64,000 nt of DNA from Candidatus Schekmanbacteria bacterium (lineage in GTDB: Bacteria; CSSED10-310; JACPHN01), in contig JACPHN010000216.1 of assembly GCA_016188575.1 (NCBI GenBank), forward strand, positions 24,579-88,578, written 5' to 3'. The position numbers and the translations under genes were made by a program. The notes beneath the pieces are model-generated. The model ran no database searches, was not told the DNA's origin, and was given only the letters and a program-made list of their open reading frames with translations. How positions within the stretch are numbered: position 1 is the first letter of the stretch; each line of letters begins with the position of its first letter. Of the stretch, positions 44,130 to 52,616 are shown piece after piece.

Positions 44130-45043
44130 CGGAATGGCTTCGCAGCGCGACCACGTCGCTGGCCAGCTCCGGGTGGCTGCCAGAGACGTTCGCCTACGCG
44201 TTCATGGTTCGCGCCATGATTGCTTGCCTGATTCTCGCGCCCTTGCTCGGCGTGCTGAGCCCGCTAGTGGTCACCCGTGGGCTGGCGTTTTTCAGCTCGG
44301 CAATCGGCCATTCGGCGCTCACCGGCCTGGCGTTGGCGATTCTCCTCGGCGAGTCGCTGGACGGAGCGGGGGCCGGCGTTCTCTGCTTCTGCTTGCTGGT
44401 GTCCGTGGCGATGACCTATGTTCGTCATCGCTCGGACCTCCCCAGTGACACGGTGATCGGCGTCTTCGTAGCGTTTACGCTCGGGCTGGGGATTTGCCTT
44501 CTCGTGGCCGTGACGCAGCGGTTCAACATCCATCAGGTGGAGGCCTTGTTGTTTGGCTCGGTCGTCACGGTCACCGAGTCCGATCTGCTCTTCTTGCTGG
44601 GCGTTGCGGTCATGACGGTGCTGGTCATCGGACCGATGTTCAACGGGCTCTTCCTGTCGAGTGTCGACCCGGAGCTCGCGGCGGCCCGGCGGATAAACGT
44701 AGCGCGGAACGACTATTTTTTCCTGATGATGTTGACAGCAGTGATCGTGGCGAGCGCCAAGGTGATTGGGGCGCTCATGGTGGAGGCGCTCGTCATCGTC
44801 CCCGCGGCGATCGCCAGAAACGTCGCCGGGAGTCTGCGGGCATACTGCGTCTGGAGCTGTGTGTTTGCGTGCGTGGGGACGCAGGGCGGGCTCCTGCTCG
44901 GAAGTTTCGTCCCGGTGCCGACCGGGGCAGCAATTGTGCTGGTGCTCGCGGGCCTGTTCGGTGTGACGTTCGTGGTGAGCATGGCGACCGCCGCGGCGGC
45001 GCGCGCGCGCGGGCGGGCTCGGGAAGCGGCGGGGAGGAAGTAG
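44126..45043 (+). CDS. Zinc/manganese ABC transporter permease (ZnuB-like)
   Basis: This 305-residue ABC-3 family permease has about eight hydrophobic segments. Family landmarks are MVRAMIACLILAPLLGVLSPLVVTRGLAFFSSAIGHSALTG, VEALLFGSVVTVTESDL and KVIGALMVEALVIVPAAIAR. It starts GTG/overlapping the ATPase stop by 4 nt. With the ATPase and binding proteins it forms a high-affinity metal importer. Confidence 0.92.
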   Translation: MTEWLRSATTSLASSGWLPETFAYAFMVRAMIACLILAPLLGVLSPLVVTRGLAFFSSAIGHSALTGLALAILLGESLDGAGAGVLCFCLLVSVAMTYVRHRSDLPSDTVIGVFVAFTLGLGICLLVAVTQRFNIHQVEALLFGSVVTVTESDLLFLLGVAVMTVLVIGPMFNGLFLSSVDPELAAARRINVARNDYFFLMMLTAVIVASAKVIGALMVEALVIVPAAIARNVAGSLRAYCVWSCVFACVGTQGGLLLGSFVPVPTGAAIVLVLAGLFGVTFVVSMATAAAARARGRAREAAGRK

Positions 45044-45054
45044 GTGGGGCGGTC

Positions 45055-46026
45055 ATGGTGACGTGCAGGCGCTTGGGACTGATCGTTGCGCTTCTGGTGG
45101 TGTCCAGCGCGGCGCCCGGGTTGGCGCTGGCCGGGGCGCGCCGCGAGATCGTGCTCACGACGTTTCAGCCGCTCTACTCGATGGCCTGGAACGTCGCCCG
45201 GGATGCGCCGGGAGTCGAAGTCAGAAACCTCGCTCCCCGGGCGCTCGGCCCGCACGACTATGCGCCCTGGGAAGGCGCGGCGCGGGCGGAGTTTGCGCGG
45301 GCTGCCGGCGAGGCGGCGGCGATCCTGACGTTGCGGCGGGTGTCTCTGGCGCCGCGGTTCGACGAGCTGTATGGCCGGGCGCGTGAGTGGAACATCCGCA
45401 TCGTGGAAATCGACCCGCTGCAAGCCTGGTCCACCGACCGCGCCGCGCTGGCGCTTGCCTGGCTTCCGGACAAAGGGCGGCAAGCGGGAGCCGACGCGGC
45501 CGGCGGCGCGCCCTGCGGGCGTGACCCGAACCCCCACGTGTGGCTTTCCCTGTCCCATGCGGCCGCGATGACGCGAAACATCGCCCGCGACCTGGCCGCG
45601 CTCGATCCGTCCGGCAGCAACCTGTATGCGCGCAACGCGGAGCGTTACGCGCGCCTCCTGCTGGCGCTCCGGGCCGAGATCGAGGCGAAGCTCGCCGAGG
45701 TCGACGTGCCGCGCTTGATCTCCCTGACGGATGCGTTCCCATATCTGACCGCGGACCTCGGGTTGGAGGTCGCGGCCTACGTGGACGCGGACGGCGCCGG
45801 CGTGGGCCGCATCGTGCGCGAGCTGGCGGCCGGGGTCGTGTTGGCTGAAGAGATGCCGGATGAGGCCGTCGCGGCGGCAATTCGCTCGGCAGGAGCGCGG
45901 CTGGCGGTGCTGCACACGCTCGAAGAAGGCTGGGGAAACGGGGACACCGTGACTCCCGAAGGCTTTGAGCTCGGCATGCGCAGTAATCTCGAGACGCTGC
46001 TCGGCGCGCTGCGCCCAGATCGCTAG
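45055..46026 (+). CDS. Second ZnuA-like metal-binding protein
   Basis: The ATG at 45055 has AGGTGGGG upstream, 12 nt after the permease stop. The 323-residue protein has a signal (LGLIVALLVVSSAAPGLALAG). The ligands H67 (GPHDYAPWEGAARAEF) and the His in NPHVWLSLSHAA are kept. The third histidine expected in the V-H-D-A/G position is replaced (LISLTDAFPYL). It resembles the AdcA/ZnuA set and may bind a different metal or act as a chaperone for the first protein. Last gene of the transporter operon. Confidence 0.8.
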   Translation: MVTCRRLGLIVALLVVSSAAPGLALAGARREIVLTTFQPLYSMAWNVARDAPGVEVRNLAPRALGPHDYAPWEGAARAEFARAAGEAAAILTLRRVSLAPRFDELYGRAREWNIRIVEIDPLQAWSTDRAALALAWLPDKGRQAGADAAGGAPCGRDPNPHVWLSLSHAAAMTRNIARDLAALDPSGSNLYARNAERYARLLLALRAEIEAKLAEVDVPRLISLTDAFPYLTADLGLEVAAYVDADGAGVGRIVRELAAGVVLAEEMPDEAVAAAIRSAGARLAVLHTLEEGWGNGDTVTPEGFELGMRSNLETLLGALRPDR

Positions 46027-46110
46027 CGCCGGCGACCGCGCCCCGGAGAAGTGCTGGCATCGCCGCGGCAACTCGTGTAAACTACGCGCGAAAGTGAGCG
46101 ACAGACGGCG

Positions 46111-47406
46111 ATGGCGGACATGACAAACCAATCCAGTGCGGTGATGCCTCCCTGGCCGCGTCACTTCGATCTGCGCGGCACTGATCGGCTACTCGTGGTG
46201 TTCAGTGACATCGAGATGGGGGCGGGCGGTCAGTTTGACGATTTCCCGCACAGCGACTTCCTCGGCGAGATCATCCTGAGCTACGACGAGCCGCCTTTCG
46301 ACGAGATCGCAGTCGATATCGTCTTCAATGGGGACACTTTCGACCTGCTGAAAACCAGCTACCTCGGGCAACACCCGCATCACATCAATCGCGACGTGGC
46401 GCTCGGCAAGATGGCGGCGGTAGCGGCGGCGCACCCCCGTTTTTTTGAGAGTCTGCGACGCTTTCTCTCCTTTGGTGGGGCGCCGCGAAACGTCCACTTC
46501 GTGGCCGGTAATCACGATGCCGAGATTCTCTTTCCCTCGGTCCGCAAGCTGATCAGGACGCTTTGCGACGCGACGGACCAGATCACGTTTCCGGGATTCG
46601 AGCTGGAGATCGGCAAGGTTCACATCGAGCATGGCTCGCAACTCGACCCATTGTTCCGGATGGAAGTCGAGCACCCGTTCGTCGAGCACAACGGCGAGGA
46701 GCTATTGAACATCAGTTGGGCCACGGTCGCGCTGCTGGACGTGGCGATGCCCTTGCTCCCGCTGTTCTACTTCCACGACCGGCTGAAGCCAAAGAAAGTG
46801 GTGCTCGATCTCATCCCCGAGGCGCGCGAGGTGATCATCGGGGCGTTTTGGCGGTACTGGACGCGCGAGTACTGGCGTGCGTGGTTTCGCTCCTCGGATC
46901 CGATGATGAAGATCAGTTGGACGATGATCAAAGAGCTGGTGCGGCGATTCGGCTCCCAGGACCCCGAGGTTACGGTCGGCGAGCAGTTTCAGCGCGAGCT
47001 GCAGGACAGCGACAAGTTTGATCTGTACCTGCTCGGGCATCAGCACCAGGCCCGTTGGTGGAGTCACGGGTCGCGCAAGATTCTGCAGACGGGCTGCTTT
47101 CGCAACGAGTACATGGTGCTCAATGGGGGGCACACGCTGCGGCCGATTCCAAAAACGTACGCCGAGGCGTACTTGCGGGGGGACGAGGTTTACCGCTCGC
47201 ACCTGGTCGAGCTGGATGGCCCCCAGCTTCCAACGGGGAGCATACCGGAATCGATCTTCGAGATTCAGCCGCGCCTCCGCGAAATCCTCGCCGTGAGCGA
47301 GGAGCGTGCCGCCGGAGCTGCGACACCGCCCGAAATCGAGCCCGAGACGGAGAGCGGCGGCAACAAGCTGGAGCGGAAGGAGGCGGGCGCCACGGCGGGC
47401 AAGTAG
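46111..47406 (+). CDS. Calcineurin-like metallophosphoesterase
   Basis: This 431-residue protein has the dinuclear metal motifs: FSDIEMG (D-x-E where D-x-H is usual), NGDTFDLL, AGNHDAE, the His in IEHGSQLDP and LLGHQHQARWW. The layout resembles LpxH-like/UDP-diacylglucosamine pyrophosphatase relatives, but it is longer (C-terminal tail rich in Glu/Ala). An insertion between the metal motifs (residues 200-280) contains YFHDRLKPKKVV and aromatic residues that may contact membranes. The substrate is unknown. It stands alone, with a short upstream gap. Confidence 0.85.
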   Translation: MADMTNQSSAVMPPWPRHFDLRGTDRLLVVFSDIEMGAGGQFDDFPHSDFLGEIILSYDEPPFDEIAVDIVFNGDTFDLLKTSYLGQHPHHINRDVALGKMAAVAAAHPRFFESLRRFLSFGGAPRNVHFVAGNHDAEILFPSVRKLIRTLCDATDQITFPGFELEIGKVHIEHGSQLDPLFRMEVEHPFVEHNGEELLNISWATVALLDVAMPLLPLFYFHDRLKPKKVVLDLIPEAREVIIGAFWRYWTREYWRAWFRSSDPMMKISWTMIKELVRRFGSQDPEVTVGEQFQRELQDSDKFDLYLLGHQHQARWWSHGSRKILQTGCFRNEYMVLNGGHTLRPIPKTYAEAYLRGDEVYRSHLVELDGPQLPTGSIPESIFEIQPRLREILAVSEERAAGAATPPEIEPETESGGNKLERKEAGATAGK

Positions 47407-47525
47407 CTGCTCGCCCTCCGTTTGCCCGTGCACATCGTCGTCTCGCAGACCCCCCGTCACCAGTGTGGTCCCCGATACCCTGCGCCGCGACAGCCGAGGC
47501 GCGGCGTGCTCCCCACGGTAGGAGA

Positions 47526-50393
47526 ATGGCATTGAGCAGGTCCGGCGGCGCGGCCGCAAAGAGCACTGGACAGCGGGTTACAAGCGCACGGATGCAACGG
47601 CTGCGGGGCGTCGTCGCCGCGGGTCTTCTCCTGGCGGCGACGCTGGCCATCGACGGCTGTGTCCAGGTCTATCCGCCCCCCGGTACTGCCGCCAATGCCA
47701 CGGCTATCGCCGGCGAGGCCGAAGGCGGCGAAGCAGCAGCCGCCGCGACGCCCACGCCCCTGCCCGCGTGGGCCGATGCACTCAAGGACACCGAGGCGCA
47801 CGAGGGGTTCCTCACGTTCCACCTGCGCAAGGACCGCGCCGTTCTGCTGGAGCTCTCTGAATCCAGGCTCGGCACGCCGATCGCGCTCACCATGTACATC
47901 AGCCGCGGCGTCGGCTGGGATCTCTTGACCGATGGCATGTCCCTCACCTTTGAAGCGCAGGTTCTGGTCTTCAAGCGGCTCGGGGACAAGGTCCATGTGA
48001 TCCGCCAAAACACGCGATTCACCGCCGATCCCGAGTCGGAGGCCGAGCGCGAGATCGAGCAAGACGTGGGCAGCTCAACTGTAGCCGCGCTGCCCATCGC
48101 CAGCGAGGACGTCGAGGAAAAGAAGGTGTTGGTGGATGCCACGACGTTCTTCGTGTCGGACTATGCGGGAATCGGCTGGTCGCTCCGGGAAGCCTATGCG
48201 GAACAGGCACCTGGTCTCGACCTCGAACGTTCCGCCGTCGAGAAAATCCAGTCGTTTCCGAGCAACACGGAGCTGGACGTTTCCCTGACGTTCACGCCCG
48301 CGAACTTTGACGCCGTGGATGCTTCCTCGTTTTCCGATGCGAGGTCGATTCCGGTCGGTCTGCGCTACTCTCTGTTCGCGCTGCCCGACGAGCCGATGAT
48401 GCCGCGCTTCGCTGACGATCGCGTCGGCACGTTCGTCGCGGCGCTCTTCGATTTCTCCCGCGATCAGGAGCCGACGCCGTTTGTCCGCTACGTCACGCGC
48501 TGGCGGTTGCGCAAAAAGAGCGACGCCGAGCCCGTGAGCGAGCCGGAGCAGCCCATCGTGTTTTACGTCGACGGCTCGGTTCCCCGCGCTTATCGACAAT
48601 ACGTTCGTGAGGGTGTGAAAGCGTGGGATCGAGCCTTCGAGGCGGCGGGCTTTCGCAATGCGATTGTGGTCAAGGAGGCACCGGTCGATGATCCCTCCTG
48701 GAGCCCCGAGGACATCCGCTACTCGACGATCCGGTGGACGACCTCCTACAATCTCGGCTACGCGATCGGGCCGTCGGAGATCGATCCGCGGACAGGGGAG
48801 ATTCTCAACGCCGACATCGTGATCCCCTCATCGTTCGTGAGAGCGTTTGGCAGCGAGTATGCGCGCTTCAGTGGGAACGAGAAGGGGCGGGGCCGGGGCG
48901 GCGGGTTGGGAGCGCGGCCCCGGATGCGAGCGCGCGCCGGCTGGCGACCCGGGTGCGCGGCGGCGCTCGGCAAGGCACAGCAGATGGATCTCGGACGGCT
49001 ATCGCTGCTGGCGAGCATGCCCTCGTTGGGGCCTCTGGTGATGCCGGAGGACTACCTGGGTGACGCGATCCGCGATCTCGTCATGCACGAGGTCGGGCAC
49101 ACGCTGGGACTGGCGCACAACTTTCGGGCTTCGGCTGGCGTCCCCGCGGCGCGGCTGGGAGACGTTGAGCACACCCGCCGATTCGGCGTGACGGGATCCG
49201 TCATGGAGTATGGCGCGGTCAACGTTGCTGCCGATGCTCGCGAGCAAGGCGACTATTGGAACACGACGCTCGGGCTCTACGACGTCTGGGCGATCCAGTA
49301 CGCCTACGCGCCGATCTACGAGCAGAGCGCCACGGCGCCGCTCGCGCGCGTGGGCCGGCCGCTGACGTCGCCCCAGGAAGAGCTCCCCGTGTTGCAGGCG
49401 ATTGCGGCGCGCGCGGCCGAACCGGAGCTCGCGTACGGGTCCGACGAAGATGTGGCCGAGACGCCGTACGACGTCGACCCGCTCACGGGGGTATGGGATC
49501 TCGGCGACGATCCTTTCGCCTTCGCCGAGAACCGCAGCGCGATCGCACGCCGAGTGCTCCCGGCGCTGGCTGACCGGCTGGTCGGTGATGGCGAGGAATG
49601 GCAGCTCTTGCGGCGCGGCTTTGCGGCGCTGCTGGCCGAGCGCGCCCGCTCGCTGCAGCCACTCGTCCGCATGCTCGGCGGCATTTACGTCAGCCGCGCC
49701 CACAAGTCCGATCCCGGCGGTCGGGTGCCCTTCGTCCCGCTGCCGGCCAAGGAGCAGCGGCGGGCGCTGCGAGTCCTGTCCGAGCAGGCGTTCGCCGCCG
49801 ACGCCTTTGCTTTCGATCCGGCCCTGCTCAACAGGCTGGTGCCCTCTCGATGGGTTCATTGGGCCGCCGAGCAACCAGTCCTGCCGCTCGACTTTCCGCT
49901 GCTCACCCAGGTGCAGGAGATTCATCGCGCGCTGCTCGCGGACATCCTGGCGCCCCCACGGCTGCAGCGGGTGGTGGACAACGAGTTGCGCGTCACCGCG
50001 GGCGGCGACGCGTTTCGCCTGGACGAGCTGCTGGCGGCGTTGACGGCGGCGATCTGGACGGAGGTCGGCGGCGGCCAGTGGCCGCAAGCGATCTCGACGG
50101 TGAGGCGAAATGAGCAGCGAGCGTATCTCGACCGCCTGGTCGAAATCGTGCTTCCGGAACCTGATGTGGAGGAGCCGGAGCCGCCCGCCGTGGCGCCGTT
50201 CCCGCCTGTGGCAGCGTGGCCGGCAGACGCCGTCTCGCTGGCGCGCCTGGAGCTGGTGGAGCTCGGGCGGCGGGTCGATGGCGCGCTGGAGCGCGCGCCC
50301 GAGGGCGCGGACCGCGTCGTGGTGGCACACCTGCGGGACGCCCGGGAGCGGATTCGGCTGGCGCTGGAGGCGCGCCTGATGCTGTCGCACTAG
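47526..50393 (+). CDS. Zinc-dependent metalloprotease lipoprotein (DUF5117/DUF4953-type)
   Basis: This 955-residue protein has a lipoprotein-type signal (VVAAGLLLAATLAIDGC), then DUF5117-like and DUF5118-like regions, then a metzincin-type active site. HEVGHTLGLAHNF gives H-E-x-x-H-x-x-G-x-x-H, and SVMEYGAVN supplies the methionine turn. YVDGSVPRAYRQYVREGVKAWDRAFEAAGF is a conserved block before the catalytic part. It is likely an exported outer-membrane-associated protease. The start is uncertain: AGGAG touches the ATG at 47526; TTG 47532 or ATG 47592 (just before the signal) are alternatives. A glycine/arginine-rich insert (GRGRGGGLGARPRMRARAG) is unusual. Confidence 0.87.
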   Translation: MALSRSGGAAAKSTGQRVTSARMQRLRGVVAAGLLLAATLAIDGCVQVYPPPGTAANATAIAGEAEGGEAAAAATPTPLPAWADALKDTEAHEGFLTFHLRKDRAVLLELSESRLGTPIALTMYISRGVGWDLLTDGMSLTFEAQVLVFKRLGDKVHVIRQNTRFTADPESEAEREIEQDVGSSTVAALPIASEDVEEKKVLVDATTFFVSDYAGIGWSLREAYAEQAPGLDLERSAVEKIQSFPSNTELDVSLTFTPANFDAVDASSFSDARSIPVGLRYSLFALPDEPMMPRFADDRVGTFVAALFDFSRDQEPTPFVRYVTRWRLRKKSDAEPVSEPEQPIVFYVDGSVPRAYRQYVREGVKAWDRAFEAAGFRNAIVVKEAPVDDPSWSPEDIRYSTIRWTTSYNLGYAIGPSEIDPRTGEILNADIVIPSSFVRAFGSEYARFSGNEKGRGRGGGLGARPRMRARAGWRPGCAAALGKAQQMDLGRLSLLASMPSLGPLVMPEDYLGDAIRDLVMHEVGHTLGLAHNFRASAGVPAARLGDVEHTRRFGVTGSVMEYGAVNVAADAREQGDYWNTTLGLYDVWAIQYAYAPIYEQSATAPLARVGRPLTSPQEELPVLQAIAARAAEPELAYGSDEDVAETPYDVDPLTGVWDLGDDPFAFAENRSAIARRVLPALADRLVGDGEEWQLLRRGFAALLAERARSLQPLVRMLGGIYVSRAHKSDPGGRVPFVPLPAKEQRRALRVLSEQAFAADAFAFDPALLNRLVPSRWVHWAAEQPVLPLDFPLLTQVQEIHRALLADILAPPRLQRVVDNELRVTAGGDAFRLDELLAALTAAIWTEVGGGQWPQAISTVRRNEQRAYLDRLVEIVLPEPDVEEPEPPAVAPFPPVAAWPADAVSLARLELVELGRRVDGALERAPEGADRVVVAHLRDARERIRLALEARLMLSH

Positions 50394-50420
50394 GCGCGCG
50401 ACTCGCGTCGCTCGGCCGCG

Positions 50421-50429
50421 TGCTATACT
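50421..50429 (+). promoter_or_regulatory. Extended -10 promoter before the DUF188 gene
   Basis: TGCTATACT is an extended -10 (TG-n plus TATACT), preceded by CG as in the yccF-like promoter. It is 122 nt upstream of the ATG at 50552. No -35 is evident. Confidence 0.4.
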
Positions 50430-50551
50430 GCTCAGAAACTACCATACCCCATGCGATCGCCTCCTTCGCGCCACCTTCTTGCGCGGTTCTCGGCAGCCGA
50501 TGGCCCCGCCCGCGACGCTGCACGGTGGCGCGACCTCGAAAGGAACTGGAA

Positions 50552-51007
50552 ATGACGCGGATTCTGGTCGACGCCGATGGCTGCCCCGTCAAGGACGAGA
50601 TATACCGTGTCGCCCGCCGGCACGGCTTACCTGTGGTGCTTGTCGCCAACGTCCGGATGCGCACCCCTCCGGACTCGAGCATTTCTCTGGTCGTGGTCGG
50701 CAAGGATCTGGACGCGGCCGACGACTGGATCGCCGGACACGCCACGGAGGCAGACGTCGTAGTTGCCGATGACGTCCCTCTTGCGGCGCGGTCCCTCAAG
50801 AAGGGCGCCGCGGTCGTCGGCCATCGCGGTCGCCTGTTCACCGATGCGAGCATTGGCGACGCCCTGGCGACCCGAGACCTTCTGCACCATCTGCGGGAAA
50901 TTGGAGAGGTTGCTGGGGGCCCGCCGCCCGTTGTGCACCGAGACCGATCGAGGTTCCTTCAGCGACTCGAAGAGGCCGTTCGCGCCAAAAACCCAGGCGT
51001 TCGGTAG
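50552..51007 (+). CDS. YaiI/YqxD family protein (DUF188, UPF0178)
   Basis: This 151-residue protein is a full-length UPF0178 member: RILVDADGCPVKDEIYRVARRHGLPVVLVAN at the N-terminus (PIN-like aspartates), then VVADDVPLAARSLKKGAAVVGHRGRLFT and the DRSRFLQRLEEAVR end. The fold is a PIN-like nuclease domain; the biological role is unknown. AAAGGAACTGGAA precedes the ATG. It is the last ordinary chromosomal gene before the integron cassette array, whose first attC-like site starts 31 nt after its stop. Confidence 0.9.
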   Translation: MTRILVDADGCPVKDEIYRVARRHGLPVVLVANVRMRTPPDSSISLVVVGKDLDAADDWIAGHATEADVVVADDVPLAARSLKKGAAVVGHRGRLFTDASIGDALATRDLLHHLREIGEVAGGPPPVVHRDRSRFLQRLEEAVRAKNPGVR

Positions 51008-51038
51008 CCTCCGGCCCCAGATCTACTTGACATGGCTG

Positions 51039-51114
51039 GCGGAACGTTCGAGCTCAGCGGCCACAGGGATGGCCGAAGGCCAGCCCTGTGGTCCGCTGCA
51101 ACGATGGGTCAGGC
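51039..51114 (-). other. Degenerate terminal attC-like site (attC-0)
   Basis: Ends GCGGAAC and GTCAGGC with a central AGCGG / CCGCT palindrome and an inner GGCC hairpin. It marks the left edge of the cassette array. The core boxes are imperfect, as is common for the last site of an array. The stop codon of the HXXEE gene lies in it. Confidence 0.4.
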
Positions 51115-51615
51115 GGCCCGCCACCCGCACCTCGTAAGCCGCACAAGCTCGCCGAGAAGCACCACGCCAGCTACGCCGACAACTGGTGCTGTAAAGAGGC
51201 CCGGAAAGTATCCACCAACGCGCAGAGCGAGAACTGGGTGTGCAGCCGCGTTCAAGGCCAGGGCAAGCCCCAAAAACCACAGCGGAACGAGCGCCGCCAC
51301 TACGCCAGCCCGAATGCCCAGCACGGATGCAGCCCAAAGCACGAGCCATGTGACATTGAACGCGACGAAGAACCGCGCACCCCAGGGTTCGAGCCCGAGG
51401 AGAGACGGAAAACGTTCGTAGAACCGCGTGCTCAGTTCTTCGATGAAATGCAGCAGCTGGGCCGCAATCGCTAGAGCAGCAACGAGCGAAGCACGAGCCA
51501 CGATGCGGGGTTCGCGGGCGATACGAGGCCTGGCGACTGTGAGGCCGATGGAAAGCGCGAGCAGCATCGAGAGACCCAGCGTCCCAGTCAGGTAACTCTG
51601 GACCTCACCGCTCAC
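51109..51615 (-). CDS. HXXEE-domain membrane protein (cassette gene)
   Basis: This 168-residue protein has five or so membrane helices and the defining motif LLHFIEELSTRF (H-F-I-E-E), with a second polar patch ALNAAAHP. HXXEE proteins are small membrane proteins of unknown function, possibly hydrolases, and are frequent in integron cassettes. The GTG start lies 35 nt from the attC at 51650-51711, and the stop falls in the terminal attC-like site, so it is a typical one-gene cassette. Confidence 0.75.
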   Translation of the reverse strand: MSGEVQSYLTGTLGLSMLLALSIGLTVARPRIAREPRIVARASLVAALAIAAQLLHFIEELSTRFYERFPSLLGLEPWGARFFVAFNVTWLVLWAASVLGIRAGVVAALVPLWFLGLALALNAAAHPVLALRVGGYFPGLFTAPVVGVAGVVLLGELVRLTRCGWRAA

Positions 51616-51649
51616 GACTGTAGCCTACCTATCCAACGCCGACCGGGCC

Positions 51650-51711
51650 GCCTGACGGGCGCCGGGTCAGCGGCAGCGCGCAGCGCCGTCCGCTGGAACC
51701 GGTTGTTAGGC
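51650..51711 (-). other. attC site (attC-1)
   Basis: This 62-bp site has GCCTGAC at the left end and GTTAGGC at the right, with GGGTCAGCGGC facing GTCCGCT across a short centre. It follows the SRPBCC gene's stop by 16 nt on the minus strand. Confidence 0.8.
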
Positions 51712-51727
51712 CGCGAATCGAACGCCC

Positions 51728-52309
51728 TCATCGCGCTCTCCGTTCTTTCGCCCGTTTAGCCCTGAGCATCTCGCCAGTGATGAGATAATGCTCAAGCTGT
51801 GAAAAGAGCTTCTGCAGCCTGGTCTTCAGACGGTTGCGCGCTGATCCCCCAACGAACCAATTCCCAACGTGCGTGACCGCGGTTGCAGTGCACCTGGCCT
51901 TGACACTACTTGTGCCGTCAGGGCGGTCAAAAAGCGATAGCTCCACCTTCATGACGACGTGGTTTGCGAATACGGCGGCTTCGAACAAGTAGTTCTCGGG
52001 TTCATGACGCGTCAGAACCCACGTTTCGTAGGTTGCCAAGTTGACAAACACACAGTCCTTCTCCGCATACCCCGAATCCGAGTAAAGAATTTCGCACTTC
52101 CAGTTCTCGATCCAGTCATATTCGCGCTTGGGGCAGAGGAGCGGGAATACCTTATCTGCTGATGCCGGCAACGCTTGTTCATGTTCGACTACGACCCGCT
52201 TAGCGCGGAACTGGCTACCGCGGAGCATCCAAGCGCGAATTGCCAGCAACAGCGAGGTCAGGGAATGCGCAATGCGCAGAGCACGCGTCCGAAGTAAGTT
52301 TGCCATCAT
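51728..52309 (-). CDS. SRPBCC-fold protein (cassette gene)
   Basis: This 193-residue protein has an N-terminal hydrophobic patch (ALRIAHSLTSLLLAIRAWML) and then an SRPBCC/polyketide-cyclase-like domain: VVEHEQALPASADKVFPLLCPKREYDWIENWKCEILYSDSGYAEKDCVF...RHEPENYLFEAAVF. The fold binds hydrophobic ligands. The start at 52309 keeps it clear of attC-2; the longer open frame runs into that site and is not credible. Adjacent attC sites on both sides make it a single-gene cassette. Confidence 0.75.
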   Translation of the reverse strand: MMANLLRTRALRIAHSLTSLLLAIRAWMLRGSQFRAKRVVVEHEQALPASADKVFPLLCPKREYDWIENWKCEILYSDSGYAEKDCVFVNLATYETWVLTRHEPENYLFEAAVFANHVVMKVELSLFDRPDGTSSVKARCTATAVTHVGNWFVGGSARNRLKTRLQKLFSQLEHYLITGEMLRAKRAKERRAR

Positions 52310-52332
52310 GTTATGTTCTAACTCCCACGGTG

Positions 52333-52394
52333 GCCTAACGGGCGCCGGGTCAGCGGCGGCGCGCAGCGCCGTCCGCTGCATGCTGTTGTTAGAC
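52333..52394 (-). other. attC site (attC-2)
   Basis: Ends GCCTAAC (52333-52339) and GTTAGAC (52388-52394) and contains GGGTCAGCGGC / GTCCGCTGC. It is nearly identical to attC-1 over its length. Confidence 0.85.
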
Positions 52395-52616
52395 CGTGTC
52401 GAGCTTCGCCGGCTGAGATTCCTTCTGGCTCGGCGTTGCATCGACGCGCGCTGGCTCCGCGACCGCGATCAGCCAATTAGCCATGATACTGGATAGACTG
52501 TTGGACGGTGCAGTTGTCTCGACCACGGGCTGCGACGCCGCGGAGGAGGTGCCGTCCTTGAACGTGATATGACTCGAAGAGTTCTGCATATCAGGTCTCA
52601 TGTCGCCATCCCTCAA
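52389..52616 (-). CDS. Small hypothetical protein in the SDH-protease cassette
   Basis: This 75-residue frame is rich in Ser/Thr/Ala and Pro, with no recognised domain (SHITFKDGTSSAASQPVVETTAPSNSLSSIMANW). It overlaps the protease frame by 26 nt and ends inside the GTTRRRY box of attC-2, like other cassette genes. It has the look of a real downstream gene, but the start is not certain (in-frame ATGs at 52601 and 52589). Confidence 0.5.
   Translation of the reverse strand: MRDGDMRPDMQNSSSHITFKDGTSSAASQPVVETTAPSNSLSSIMANWLIAVAEPARVDATPSQKESQPAKLDTV

Noticed and set aside
52310..52441. Upstream extension of the SRPBCC gene
   Set aside because: It is translated from attC-2 sequence; the ATG at 52309 is a better start.
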